A DNA stretch of 64,000 nucleotides. It comes from an uncultured Bacteroides sp. GTDB taxonomy: Bacteria > Bacteroidota > Bacteroidia > Bacteroidales > Bacteroidaceae. Where the stretch lies: positions 2,137,258 to 2,201,257 of the forward strand of contig NZ_OY782578.1 in NCBI RefSeq assembly GCF_963677945.1. The letters are read 5' to 3'. A model generated the notes under the pieces. That model was not told the DNA's origin, did no database searches, and saw nothing but the letters and a program-made list of their open reading frames with translations. Position 1 is the stretch's first letter. Every line of letters begins with the position of its first letter. The position numbers and the translations under genes were made by a program. Shown piece by piece: positions 52,889-61,483 of the stretch.

Positions 52889-54817
52889 ATGAAAACAAAT
52901 AAAATAATATTATCCCTGGTGATGGGAACTTTATTAACTACAAGTTGTGTCAATGACTTCCTTGAATTGCAGCCATTGGATTCACAAACTGAAGCTATTT
53001 ATTTTAAAAATCTGACTCAGTTCCAGTATGCTGCTAATAACCTGCATACAAATATATATGCATGGGGAGGAAATACAACTTATCCAATTAATTTTGACTT
53101 AGGAACAGATCTTGTTTCTGCTGCTGGAGATGATATAAGTGGAATAAACTCTGCCGGAACAACAGATACTTATTGGGAACAGACTTATAAATGGTTGCGC
53201 CCGGTAAATATCTTGATCCAGAAAGGTGAAGAATATAGTAATAAGGAAGAAATCGCAGGTCCTGTTGGTCAGGCATATTTCTTCCGCGCATGGCATCATT
53301 TCTTCTTACTGAAACGTTTTGGAGGAGTTCCTATTGCTAATAAAGTAACTGATACAAATGATGATATAGTTTGGGGGCCTCGTGCTTCCCGCTATGAAGT
53401 TGTTGCTCAGATATTATCAGATCTTGATGTTGCAATTGAAAAGTTGAAGAATACAACTGTTGCTTCTACCAACAATGACGGACATGTTACTCTTGAAGCT
53501 GCAAAAGCATTTAAAGCCAGAGTTTGTTTGTATGAAGGAACTTTTGAAAAATATGTAGGGACTAAGACTGATGGCGATGGAACAACATCTGGAGCCGGTA
53601 GTGCTAAACCTGCTAGTTATCCCTCAATTACCGATATGCTGACTATGGCTAAAAGTCTTTCTAAAGAAATCATTGACTCAAAAACTTTTGAACTTTGGAA
53701 AGGAGTAGAAGATGTAAGCGGTATTGCAACAGTCAAGAATCCTCAAATGTATGCTCATACCAGTTATTACTATCTTTTTAATCTGGAAGGAACTGATTCT
53801 AATCCAGCAGGTTTAAGCAAATCTTCTAACAAAGAAGCTATATTCCGGAGTGTATATGATAAGGTAAATCGCAAGAGTGGTACAAACCTTACACATAGTT
53901 GGCCAGCAGGTATGACTCGTAAGTTATCTGATATGTATCTTTGCAGTGATGGTCTTCCAGTGCATTTGTCTCCTTTATTTAAAGGATATACAGATATGAA
54001 TGCTGAACTTCAGAATCGCGACTATAGATTGACAGCATGCGTTACTCCTGCAATGGATTATGCGTGGGGATATGGAATGTACAAGACAGGTGCTCGTTAC
54101 GATGTAGATATTTATAGTCTGGCACAAGCTACTTATCAGAGTGTTCCAAATTTGCGTAATGCAGGTTCGGGTATGGGAGGCCGTAAGTTCCGTAGTGAGT
54201 TGGCATCCATAGGTGCTGATGGTGATGAAGCAATGGATTGTATGCACATTCGTTTTCCTGAAATTCTTTTGATCTATGCTGAAGCAACTTGCGAATTGGG
54301 CAATGGAACAATTTCTGACGCTGATCTTGATTATTCAATAAACAAAGTACGTGCCCGTGGTGGTGTTGCTCCTTTGAATGCTGCGTTAATAGCTAAAGCT
54401 GCATCATTAGGTGGACAGTTAACTTTCCTTGGTGAAATTCGCCGTGAACGTGCTTTAGAACTATATGGTGAAGGACAACGTTTAGCTGATCTTTGCCGTT
54501 GGGGAATAGCAGAACAAGAACTGGCAGGTCAGCCTCGTTGTGGTGCTTATGTAGAATATAAAGGAACAGATTCTTATTTGAAGACTTTGATAAATCCTAC
54601 AGATAAAAAACCTGTTTATGTAGCATCTTCTTATGCTGGATTAATCAATGACCATAAGATAACTTATAGCTATGCAGGCTTAACACCAACAGAACCAGGA
54701 GCAATTATAGTTGAGTTGGCTGCAAACCGCAAGTTCTCTTTAAAGAACTATTTGCAACCTATTCCGACAGATCAGATTAAATTGAATCCTAATTTGAAGC
54801 AGAATCCTAGTTGGTAA
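52889..54817 (+). CDS. SusD-family glycan-binding lipoprotein 2
   Basis: The 642-residue protein has a lipobox (LTTSCVNDF), the SusD helical region (GQAYFFRAWHHFFLLKRFG) and C-terminal conserved parts (RFPEILLIYAEATCELG, EIRRERALELYGEGQRLADL, LQPIPTDQIKLN). It is longer than SusD 1 because of insertions near residues 230-270 and 560-610. It starts 25 nt after susC 2. Confidence 0.95.
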   Translation: MKTNKIILSLVMGTLLTTSCVNDFLELQPLDSQTEAIYFKNLTQFQYAANNLHTNIYAWGGNTTYPINFDLGTDLVSAAGDDISGINSAGTTDTYWEQTYKWLRPVNILIQKGEEYSNKEEIAGPVGQAYFFRAWHHFFLLKRFGGVPIANKVTDTNDDIVWGPRASRYEVVAQILSDLDVAIEKLKNTTVASTNNDGHVTLEAAKAFKARVCLYEGTFEKYVGTKTDGDGTTSGAGSAKPASYPSITDMLTMAKSLSKEIIDSKTFELWKGVEDVSGIATVKNPQMYAHTSYYYLFNLEGTDSNPAGLSKSSNKEAIFRSVYDKVNRKSGTNLTHSWPAGMTRKLSDMYLCSDGLPVHLSPLFKGYTDMNAELQNRDYRLTACVTPAMDYAWGYGMYKTGARYDVDIYSLAQATYQSVPNLRNAGSGMGGRKFRSELASIGADGDEAMDCMHIRFPEILLIYAEATCELGNGTISDADLDYSINKVRARGGVAPLNAALIAKAASLGGQLTFLGEIRRERALELYGEGQRLADLCRWGIAEQELAGQPRCGAYVEYKGTDSYLKTLINPTDKKPVYVASSYAGLINDHKITYSYAGLTPTEPGAIIVELAANRKFSLKNYLQPIPTDQIKLNPNLKQNPSW

Positions 54818-54898
54818 ATATAGACTGCTAGTAAAAATTAAAATCATCAGATGCTGCTATAATTCAGATAATATTGGTTGATTATTAGTGTTCTATCT

Positions 54899-54946
54899 TA
54901 GTGGTAAGTAAAAAGCTTAACTTTTTATTTACCACTATTTTTTTTA
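54899..54946 (+). terminator. Terminator after the second SusCD operon
   Basis: A 17-bp stem (TAGTGGTAAGTAAAAAG with CTTTTTATTTACCACTA, one G-T wobble, loop 5 nt) is followed by nine T. Confidence 0.9.
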
Positions 54947-55042
54947 ACTGCGACTACTTTGCTGGAGCTTTTGAAAACATTTGTGTAGATAATGATCAAC
55001 GTTTGCCCTGCTTTTAATAAAGGGATTAGAATAATATGTAAT

Positions 55043-55130
55043 ACCTTGTACAAAAGATTACATTCTTTTGTACAAGATAATTAATTCTTTTGTACAGAAG
55101 AATGCATTATTTTGTACAAGATGTGATAAT
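55043..55130. repeat. Array D: four tandem 22-bp units with core TGTACA
   Basis: The palindrome TGTACA occurs at 55047, 55069, 55091 and 55113, exactly 22 bp apart, each within TTTTGTACA or TTGTACAAAA. Each unit ends in ATT or AAT. Units 1 and 2 pair as CTTGTACAAAAG / CTTTTGTACAAG with an 8-nt loop. It is found in the 650-bp gap after susD 2. Confidence 0.85.
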
Positions 55131-55201
55131 GGTTATTCCGAAGAAAATAAATTTCATTCGGGATGACATAAAATACTACCCGGACTTACTAAAGTAAACA
55201 A

Positions 55202-55287
55202 GTGGTGAAAGATATCTATTGTTTGTAGCAGATAAACAAAATCTTGTAGCAGATAATTAGTTGAACTTTTTTATCTACCACTAATTG
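55202..55287. repeat. Array E: degenerate four-unit array around GTAGCAGATAA
   Basis: GTAGCAGATAA occurs at 55225 and 55246 (21 bp apart). On the left AGTGGTGAAAGATA and on the right TTATCTACCACT (reverse complement of AGTGGTAGATAA) sit at about one unit's distance on each side. A further GTAGCAGAT occurs at 55322. The fit is looser than in the other arrays (steps of 20-22 bp). Confidence 0.5.
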
Positions 55288-55441
55288 AGAACCCTTCTCA
55301 AAAGGCTTTTTGTGCATTTTAGTAGCAGATGGGGGAGATGTTTCTTGATTTTATTATTTTCTAATCTGTTTGAGTAATATTTACGTTATATTCGTTTTGA
55401 TAATATTGAATTGATTTTGTTAGACATAAAATAGATACTAA

Positions 55442-55692
55442 ATGAAACTCCATAATTACCAGATAGTAATATGTTGCAATTACTGCTATTGTTGTTGTTT
55501 GTACCTTCTGCAAAAGCAGAAATCGTAGTATATTCAATCTCTCCAAAGATTTTATACGCTTATCATAATGATGACTATACTGTAAAAGTCCGTCAGGTTG
55601 GTGAGAAAGAATGGGTTGATCTTTATGAATATAAAGTGAAGGTTGACATGGATACCCAATCTAAAGCATCATTACGGATAATATTAAATTAA
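55442..55692 (+). pseudogene. Remnant of an exported protein (signal peptide plus first domain part)
   Basis: An ATG at 55442 begins MKLHNYQIVI and shifts frame; an ATG at 55471 continues as MLQLLLLLLFVPSAKAE, a good signal peptide, followed by about 55 residues (YAYHNDDYTVKVRQVG, EKEWVDLYEYKVKVDMDT) resembling the N-terminal beta domain found in Bacteroides pectin-type enzymes such as GH28-containing proteins. It stops before any catalytic part, 43 nt before the GH2 gene. I read it as a truncated gene, though a short secreted protein cannot be excluded. Confidence 0.5.
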
Positions 55693-55703
55693 AATGATTT
55701 TCT

Positions 55704-55711
55704 TATATTTG
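55704..55711 (+). promoter_or_regulatory. -7 box of the GH2 promoter
   Basis: TATATTTG matches TAnnTTTG and lies 24 nt before the GH2 ATG, so transcription would start near 55718. A convincing -33 box is not seen. Confidence 0.45.
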
Positions 55712-55734
55712 TAGCGCTAATAAATTTAATAATA

Positions 55735-58700
55735 ATGAAAACAAAACTGCTAACCTTCTTTATTGGTGTTGTTGGCCTTTTATCAACAGCCAATGCTCAG
55801 AATGTCACTCAATTGGTTCCAGGAAAAGATTTTCCGGCCGAAATTGAAAATCCCGAATGTCTTGGTATAAACAAAGAACCGGCTCATGCTACCTTGATGC
55901 CTTATGCTTCTTTGGATGAGGCATTGAAGGTAAAAAGACATGAATCGTCTTATTGCCATGTATTAAATGGAATGTGGAAATTTAACTGGGTGGCATGGCC
56001 AAATCAGCGCCCTGTCGATTTCTATAAGACCGATTATGATGTTTCCGGTTGGAAAGAAATTCCGGTGCCTTCAAATTGGCAGGTCTTGGGATACGGAACT
56101 CCATATTACAGAAACATAGGGTACACTTTTAAGATTGATTTTCCTCATGTAATGAGTGAACCATCTAAAAATTATACAGCTTATGAGGAGCGTAATCCGG
56201 TAGGTAGTTACAGACGTGACTTTGATGTTCCGGCTGATTGGAATGGCCGTCGTGTTTTCATCACTTTTGATGGTGTTGATGCTGCTTTCTTTATCTGGGT
56301 AAATGGACAGAAAGTTGGTTATAGCACAAATAGTCGTAATGCAGCGGAGTTTGATATTACCAAATATGTGAAACCTGGTAAGAATATGGTAGCGGTTGAA
56401 GTTTACCGTTATTGCTCTGGTAGTTATCTGGAAGATCAGGATATGTGGCGCTTAAGTGGTATATTCCGCAATGTAACGCTTTGGAGTGCTCCGCAGACTC
56501 ATGTTCGCGATTTCTTTGTTCAGACAGATTTGGATAAAGATTATAAAAATTCAGAATTGAGCGTTTCTGCAAAAGTTAAGAACTATGGCTCTCAACCTTC
56601 TCAGGCACAGAAATTACAGGCCTCACTTTATAATGGTAATCAACCGGTAGAAGGGGCAACTGCCGTAGCAAATATTCCAGCGTTAAAACCTGGGCAGGAA
56701 ACTATTGTTTCTTTGAAGTTTACGGTTAATAACCCTGAAAAGTGGAGTGCCGAAACTCCTAAACTTTATACTACAGTGCTTACTTTACAAGACGGTAAGG
56801 GAACTAATGAAATATTATCTTCACGTACAGGATTCCGTAAGATTGAGATAAAAGGGCGTCTGGTTCTTGTGAATGGAACTCCTATTAAACTGAAAGGTGT
56901 AAACCGTCATGAACATTGGTCGAATGTTGGTCACGCAATAACAGAAGAACAAATGATCAGAGACCTGGAAGTTATTAAGCAAGGTAACTGTAACCATGTA
57001 CGTACTTGTCATTATTCGGATGATCCACGTTGGTATGAGTTGTGTGATGAATGGGGTATCTGGTTAGTTGCTGAGGCAAATGTAGAATGCCATGGATATG
57101 ATGGAAAATTTGATGAAGAACCACGCATGAAAGCTGCAATTATTGACAGAAATGTGGCGAATGCGGAAAACTTTAAGAACCATCCTTCAGTAATAATCTG
57201 GTCATTGGGAAATGAATGCGGACGCGTTGGTTCAAATTTTGTATCTGCAATGAATGCTGTTAAGGCTATTGATCCTACTCGTTTTGTACATTATGAACGT
57301 TTTGGCATGGGTAAAAATAATCCATCAGATTTTGATGGAAAAATGTATGGTACTCCAGATGAATTTGCAAAGATTGCTCAAAATAAGGAACTAACAAAAC
57401 CTTTCTATATTTGCGAATTTGCACATGCTATGTTCAACTCTATGGGTTCATTGGAAGAATATTCAAAGATGTTTGATAATGAACCTGCAATTTTAGGTGG
57501 AGCTATTTGGGAATATCAGGATCAGGCATTGTGGAACAAACGTAATCCGGAACATCCAATCTTAGCATACGGAGGAGGATTTGGTGAATTCCCTAACGAC
57601 CACTATTTTATTCATAAAGGTGTAGTGGCTTGGGATAGAAAGACTATTAAACCTCATTATCCTGAAATGAAGAAGGCTTTCCAATGGATTGATACAGAAT
57701 TGATAGAACCTTCATCAGGAACAATTAAAATCAGAAACAAATTCCAGTTTATTTCATTGGACGGATTTGAGGCTTCTTGGTCGTTGACTGAAAATGGAAA
57801 AGAAATAGATAAGGGTACATTGCAATTGCCTCGTATCGCAGCTTTCAGAGAAGGCAGAGTTTCTGTTCCATATAAAATAGAGAATCCTAAAGCCGGAGCT
57901 GAATATTATTTGCGTATCTCTTATACTCAAAAGGATAAAACATTGTGGGCAGATAAAGGCTTTGAAGTTGCATCCGAACAATTTAAATTACCAGTAAATA
58001 CTCTTCCTGTTGAAGAAGCAAAAGTAACTTCTCCAGTAAAAGTGACCCAGGATGCTCAATCTATTAAGGTGGCTGGAACAGGATTTGCTGTAACTTTTGA
58101 TAAGAATACAGGTTTAATGAGTGAGTTGATGAAAGACGGAGTAAATCTTTTAACTTCTGATGGCTCACCAAAACTTCACTTGTGGCGTGCAGCTCACCGT
58201 AACGATGATATGTGGGCAAACAGAGACTGGGAGAAATTTGGTGTAAATAACCTGAAAAACACTTTGGTTGATCTGAAAGTAGAAACTGTTGATAAAAATG
58301 CAGCAAAAGTAATTTCAACTATAAAATATGATGGTAAAGAAGGATTTGGTGCATATCATACTTCTACCTATACTATTAAAGGTGACGGTTCTGTGAAGAT
58401 TGATAATAAGATTGACTTTATTGGCTTGAGAATAAATCTTGCACATATCGGCGTACGTATGCTTCTTGATAAGAAGTTGGATCATATGACATATTTCGGT
58501 CGTGGTCCGATAGAGAATTATTCAGATCGCAAGAGTGGGGCAGATGTAGGTCTTTATGAATTAGGTATAAATGATCAATACGAATATGAAAAACCTATGG
58601 ATCGCGGAAACCATGAAGATGTAAGATGGTTGAAATTTGCAGGAAATAGTATGCCCGACTTTTTAATAAATTCTGATGAGAACTTAATGCAGTTCTCTGC

Positions 58701-58902
58701 TTTGCCTCACACAGACGAACAGATGTTCCCGGTTGAATATAAAATAGATCTGCCAGTAAGTACTGCAACAGTATTCTGTCTGTCAACTAAAACATTAGGT
58801 GTAGGTTCGAACGGCTGTGGTCCAAGACCTTTGGATAAATATATGGTTTGGTCGGATAATAGTCAGTTTACATATACTATACAGTTATTGCAATCAAAGT
58901 AA
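55735..58902 (+). CDS. GH2 family glycoside hydrolase (beta-galactosidase-like)
   Basis: The 1055-residue protein has a signal peptide ending STANAQ. GH2 domains follow in order: sugar-binding jelly roll (PVPSNWQVLGYGTPYYRN, GSYRRDFDVP), Ig-like domain, TIM barrel (LKGVNRHEHW, acid/base Glu494 in WSLGNECG, nucleophile Glu561 in YICEFAHAMFNSMGSL), a linking domain, and the C-terminal beta-galactosidase small-chain domain (TYFGRGPIENYSDRKSGA, LPHTDEQM). The layout is that of long LacZ-type enzymes; beta-galactosidase is the most likely activity. It is periplasmic. It is the last clear PUL gene. Confidence 0.9.
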   Translation: MKTKLLTFFIGVVGLLSTANAQNVTQLVPGKDFPAEIENPECLGINKEPAHATLMPYASLDEALKVKRHESSYCHVLNGMWKFNWVAWPNQRPVDFYKTDYDVSGWKEIPVPSNWQVLGYGTPYYRNIGYTFKIDFPHVMSEPSKNYTAYEERNPVGSYRRDFDVPADWNGRRVFITFDGVDAAFFIWVNGQKVGYSTNSRNAAEFDITKYVKPGKNMVAVEVYRYCSGSYLEDQDMWRLSGIFRNVTLWSAPQTHVRDFFVQTDLDKDYKNSELSVSAKVKNYGSQPSQAQKLQASLYNGNQPVEGATAVANIPALKPGQETIVSLKFTVNNPEKWSAETPKLYTTVLTLQDGKGTNEILSSRTGFRKIEIKGRLVLVNGTPIKLKGVNRHEHWSNVGHAITEEQMIRDLEVIKQGNCNHVRTCHYSDDPRWYELCDEWGIWLVAEANVECHGYDGKFDEEPRMKAAIIDRNVANAENFKNHPSVIIWSLGNECGRVGSNFVSAMNAVKAIDPTRFVHYERFGMGKNNPSDFDGKMYGTPDEFAKIAQNKELTKPFYICEFAHAMFNSMGSLEEYSKMFDNEPAILGGAIWEYQDQALWNKRNPEHPILAYGGGFGEFPNDHYFIHKGVVAWDRKTIKPHYPEMKKAFQWIDTELIEPSSGTIKIRNKFQFISLDGFEASWSLTENGKEIDKGTLQLPRIAAFREGRVSVPYKIENPKAGAEYYLRISYTQKDKTLWADKGFEVASEQFKLPVNTLPVEEAKVTSPVKVTQDAQSIKVAGTGFAVTFDKNTGLMSELMKDGVNLLTSDGSPKLHLWRAAHRNDDMWANRDWEKFGVNNLKNTLVDLKVETVDKNAAKVISTIKYDGKEGFGAYHTSTYTIKGDGSVKIDNKIDFIGLRINLAHIGVRMLLDKKLDHMTYFGRGPIENYSDRKSGADVGLYELGINDQYEYEKPMDRGNHEDVRWLKFAGNSMPDFLINSDENLMQFSALPHTDEQMFPVEYKIDLPVSTATVFCLSTKTLGVGSNGCGPRPLDKYMVWSDNSQFTYTIQLLQSK

Positions 58903-59033
58903 TTAAAACAAAATGACTTTGAAAAGTGTAGCCTGGTAATACGAACGGAGCATGGAACCAAAAGTTCAGACTGCCGAGCCTGTAACCAGAAGCTTTATAT
59001 AAAATAATGTAGCAGAAAGCTATATGAAAATAA

Positions 59034-59075
59034 AAGCGGCCGGAGGTATCTAATAAAGATATTCTCCGGCCGCTT
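59034..59075. terminator. Bidirectional terminator between GH2 and dps
   Basis: AAGCGGCCGGAG pairs perfectly with CTCCGGCCGCTT (12 bp). It is 20 nt beyond the dps stop and about 130 nt beyond the GH2 stop. The GH2-proximal gap (58906-59033) shows no gene. Confidence 0.75.
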
Positions 59076-59094
59076 GCTTATATATTGATTGTGA

Positions 59095-59571
59095 CTATTT
59101 GTTTTGGTAAGCAGTTAGCATCCATACTAGCTTTTCCTGTTCTTTCAGGTAATCGCTCATCAGGGCTACTGTGGCTTCATCTCCGGCTTCCGAAGCTGCC
59201 TTTAAAAGATTACGTTCTTCACCAATAAAGTAACTGATTGTTTCCAATACATTATTCAAGGCTTCGTTTCCGTTAGATACGTTATTAACCTCTTTTACTT
59301 TAGCTACTTTCAGATAATCACTGAATTTATTTGCTGGTACCCCACCAAGGGTTAAGATACGTTCGGCTACTTCATCAGCTTTTTCTGCTGTGTCATTGTA
59401 CATTTCTTCAAATTTGCTGTGCAGAACAAAGAAATCGTGCCCTTTTATGTTCCAGTGAAAACCTCTTAAATTGGTATAATATACTTGTAAGTCGGCAAGT
59501 AATTGTTGCAAAGATGTTACTACGTTATTTACTACTGAAGTTTCTAATTTTATATAATCTAAAGTTTTCAT
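59095..59571 (-). CDS. dps: Dps-family DNA-protecting ferritin-like protein
   Basis: Dps forms a 12-subunit shell that oxidises and stores iron and shields DNA from peroxide. The 158-residue protein shows the inter-subunit ferroxidase residues in LRGFHWNIKGHDFFVLH and FEEMYNDTAEKADEVAERI, and GGVP after the second helix. Length fits the family. It is divergent from oxyR and has its own promoter (TTG-N20-TATCTTTG), consistent with OxyR control as known in Bacteroides. Confidence 0.95.
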   Translation of the reverse strand: MKTLDYIKLETSVVNNVVTSLQQLLADLQVYYTNLRGFHWNIKGHDFFVLHSKFEEMYNDTAEKADEVAERILTLGGVPANKFSDYLKVAKVKEVNNVSNGNEALNNVLETISYFIGEERNLLKAASEAGDEATVALMSDYLKEQEKLVWMLTAYQNK

Positions 59572-59613
59572 ATTGTTTTTGTTTTAAAGATTTGTATTTT
59601 TATTTTGTTGATA

Positions 59614-59663
59614 CAAAGATAAACCCCAAAGGATGTTTTTCCAACCGATAATTTCTATCTTTG
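59614..59663. promoter_or_regulatory. Divergent dps and oxyR promoters
   Basis: For dps (minus strand) TTG at 59642-59644, a 20-nt spacer and TATCTTTG at 59614-59621. For oxyR (plus strand) TATCTTTG at 59656-59663 with no clear -33 box. Any OxyR site must lie within this 50-bp region or close by, so it could act on both. Confidence 0.6.
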
Positions 59664-59702
59664 TATAGATGAAATCTATGATTTGTAATTAATTGATAGA
59701 GT

Positions 59703-60629
59703 ATGACTATACAGCAATTGGAATATATTCTTGCCGTGGACAGGTTCCGTCATTTTGGTAATGCGGCAGAACATTGCATGGTTACTCAGCCAACTCTGAG
59801 TGCAATGATTCAAAAGTTGGAAGAAGAACTTGGTGCGAAAATATTCGACCGGAGTACGCAACCCATTCAGCCAACTTCTATTGGACTTAAAATTATAGAA
59901 CAGGCACGTGCGGTGGTGGAGCATGCTTCAAAGGTAAAGGAGGTAGTGCAGGAAGAAGGTCACTCTATAAAAGGAGTTTTTCGTTTAGCAATATTGCCTA
60001 CTATAGCACCATATTTGCTTCCAAGATTTTTCCCGAAGTTGATGGAAAATTATCCCGATCTGGATATTCGGGTTACGGAGATGAAAACACAGGATGTGCT
60101 GGTTGCCCTTGCTGCTGGGAAAGTAGATGCGGCAATACTTGCTACAGTTGTGACTGACAAATCCTTGCAGACCGAGACACTCTTCTATGAACAATTCCTG
60201 GGTTATGTGGCCCGTAAGGAACCTGTTTTTAAAAATGAGATGATTCGTTCTACAGATATTAGTGGAGAAAGGCTTTGGCTTTTGGATGAAGGCCATTGTT
60301 TCCGGGATCAGTTGATGCGTTTTTGCCAGCTCGAAACGGTAAAACTTCATCAGGCTGCCTATCATTTGGGAAGTATGGAAACTTTTATGAGAATAGTAGA
60401 AGGAGGGAAGGGAATTACTTTTATTCCGGAACTAGCTTCTTACCAGCTTAGTCAGGAACAGAAAGAGCTTGTCAGACCATTTGCTATACCTCGGCCTACG
60501 CGCGAGATCAGCATTGTGACAAAAACAGACTTTGTGCGCTATACAATATTAAACATGATAAAGGAAAGTATTCGCTTGTCTGTACCAAAGGAAATGCTGA
60601 CGCTACAAAAAACTCAGCGATTAGTCTGA
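59703..60629 (+). CDS. oxyR: Peroxide-sensing LysR-family regulator OxyR
   Basis: The 308-residue protein has the LysR winged helix (MTIQQLEYILAVDRFRHFGN, TQPTLSAMIQKLEEELGA). Its effector domain carries Cys199 and Cys208 in EGHCFRDQLMRFCQLE, with the same numbering and 9-residue spacing as the redox pair of E. coli OxyR. Hydrogen peroxide would form the disulfide and switch on dps, encoded on the opposite strand. The last two-thirds match the OxyR effector fold (FIPELASYQLS near the end). Confidence 0.93.
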   Translation: MTIQQLEYILAVDRFRHFGNAAEHCMVTQPTLSAMIQKLEEELGAKIFDRSTQPIQPTSIGLKIIEQARAVVEHASKVKEVVQEEGHSIKGVFRLAILPTIAPYLLPRFFPKLMENYPDLDIRVTEMKTQDVLVALAAGKVDAAILATVVTDKSLQTETLFYEQFLGYVARKEPVFKNEMIRSTDISGERLWLLDEGHCFRDQLMRFCQLETVKLHQAAYHLGSMETFMRIVEGGKGITFIPELASYQLSQEQKELVRPFAIPRPTREISIVTKTDFVRYTILNMIKESIRLSVPKEMLTLQKTQRLV

Positions 60630-60630
60630 A

Positions 60631-60714
60631 TTTATTGGCCAATGAATTTATTTTATTGGTCAATGGATTAAGTTTATTCACCAATAAATTCAATCCATTG
60701 GTGAATAAACAAAG
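60631..60714. repeat. Array F: four tandem 21-bp units with palindromic ATTGGnCAAT-type cores
   Basis: Units start at 60631, 60652, 60673 and 60694 with cores ATTGGCCAAT, ATTGGTCAAT, ATTCACCAAT and ATTGGTGAAT at identical offsets. The first three start TTTATT. Units 3 and 4 form a 13-bp hairpin (TTTATTCACCAAT with its complement). It begins 1 nt after the oxyR stop codon, before a separate terminator. Its CACCAATAAATT piece also occurs in array C. Confidence 0.85.
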
Positions 60715-60734
60715 CTCATTTGCGCCAGATATAA

Positions 60735-60772
60735 AAAAAAGAATGGCTCAAGTTACTGAGCCATTCTTTTTT
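60735..60772. terminator. Bidirectional terminator between oxyR and the SGNH gene
   Basis: AAAAAAGAATGGCTCA pairs perfectly with its complement (16 bp, loop AGTTAC). A-rich and T-rich ends make it usable from both sides. Confidence 0.9.
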
Positions 60773-60789
60773 GAGTTGTTATCTGCTGA

Positions 60790-61455
60790 TTAATTCTTCT
60801 GATTCTGATTGTTTATCACCCGATAAATTTCTTCGGCAATTCGATTGGCACCAGCTTCGTTGGGGTGTATCTGGTCGGGGAAATACATTGGTAGCCCACT
60901 CATTGGAGTATGTAAATCAATGGTTTCCAATTTCATCTTTTTTGCCACACTTTTAATATATGGAATAACTTCACGAGTAATAGTACTGTCGTTTATTCCC
61001 CATTTTACACCATAAGCAGGAACAGGGAAACAAAGATAGATCTTAGGATTTGAAGGCAACTGCTTGAATGCACTGATCAGCGTTACAAGGTCCTTTTTAA
61101 AATCCGCTTTATATTTCCAGTTTTGAGGCTTAGTATCATTTGTTCCCAGTTTGATGGTTACAATATCCGGTTGAAAGCTTAATGCATCCTGAAATATTTG
61201 TTCTTTCATATAAGGGTGATCCCCTTTCATAAGTAAGGTTCTTCCTCCAATTCCGAAGTTATGCACTTCGTAGTTGCTCCCTAATAATCTTCCTAGTACA
61301 GCAGGATAACCATCCTTGTTCCTGTCTTTAATGCCAGATCCGTAAGTTATACTGTTACCAATACAAGCCACTTTAATTACTTTTTGTTGAGCAAATGTAA
61401 GGTTGCAGCAAAACAGCAGCACACCTATAAGCGATAAATAAGAAATTCGTTTCAT
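60790..61455 (-). CDS. SGNH/GDSL-type esterase
   Basis: The 221-residue protein has a signal peptide ending LTFAQ. The SGNH blocks are complete: IGNSITYG (block I, nucleophile Ser), FGIGGRTL (block II), KLGTND (block III) and FPDQIHPNEAG (block V, Asp and His). Such periplasmic enzymes usually remove acetyl groups from plant or host glycans. It follows the GH28 gene by 28 nt on the same strand, so it may deacetylate pectin fragments for it. Confidence 0.85.
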   Translation of the reverse strand: MKRISYLSLIGVLLFCCNLTFAQQKVIKVACIGNSITYGSGIKDRNKDGYPAVLGRLLGSNYEVHNFGIGGRTLLMKGDHPYMKEQIFQDALSFQPDIVTIKLGTNDTKPQNWKYKADFKKDLVTLISAFKQLPSNPKIYLCFPVPAYGVKWGINDSTITREVIPYIKSVAKKMKLETIDLHTPMSGLPMYFPDQIHPNEAGANRIAEEIYRVINNQNQKN

Positions 61456-61483
61456 TTTTTTATTAGATTTTTTATTAGAAATA

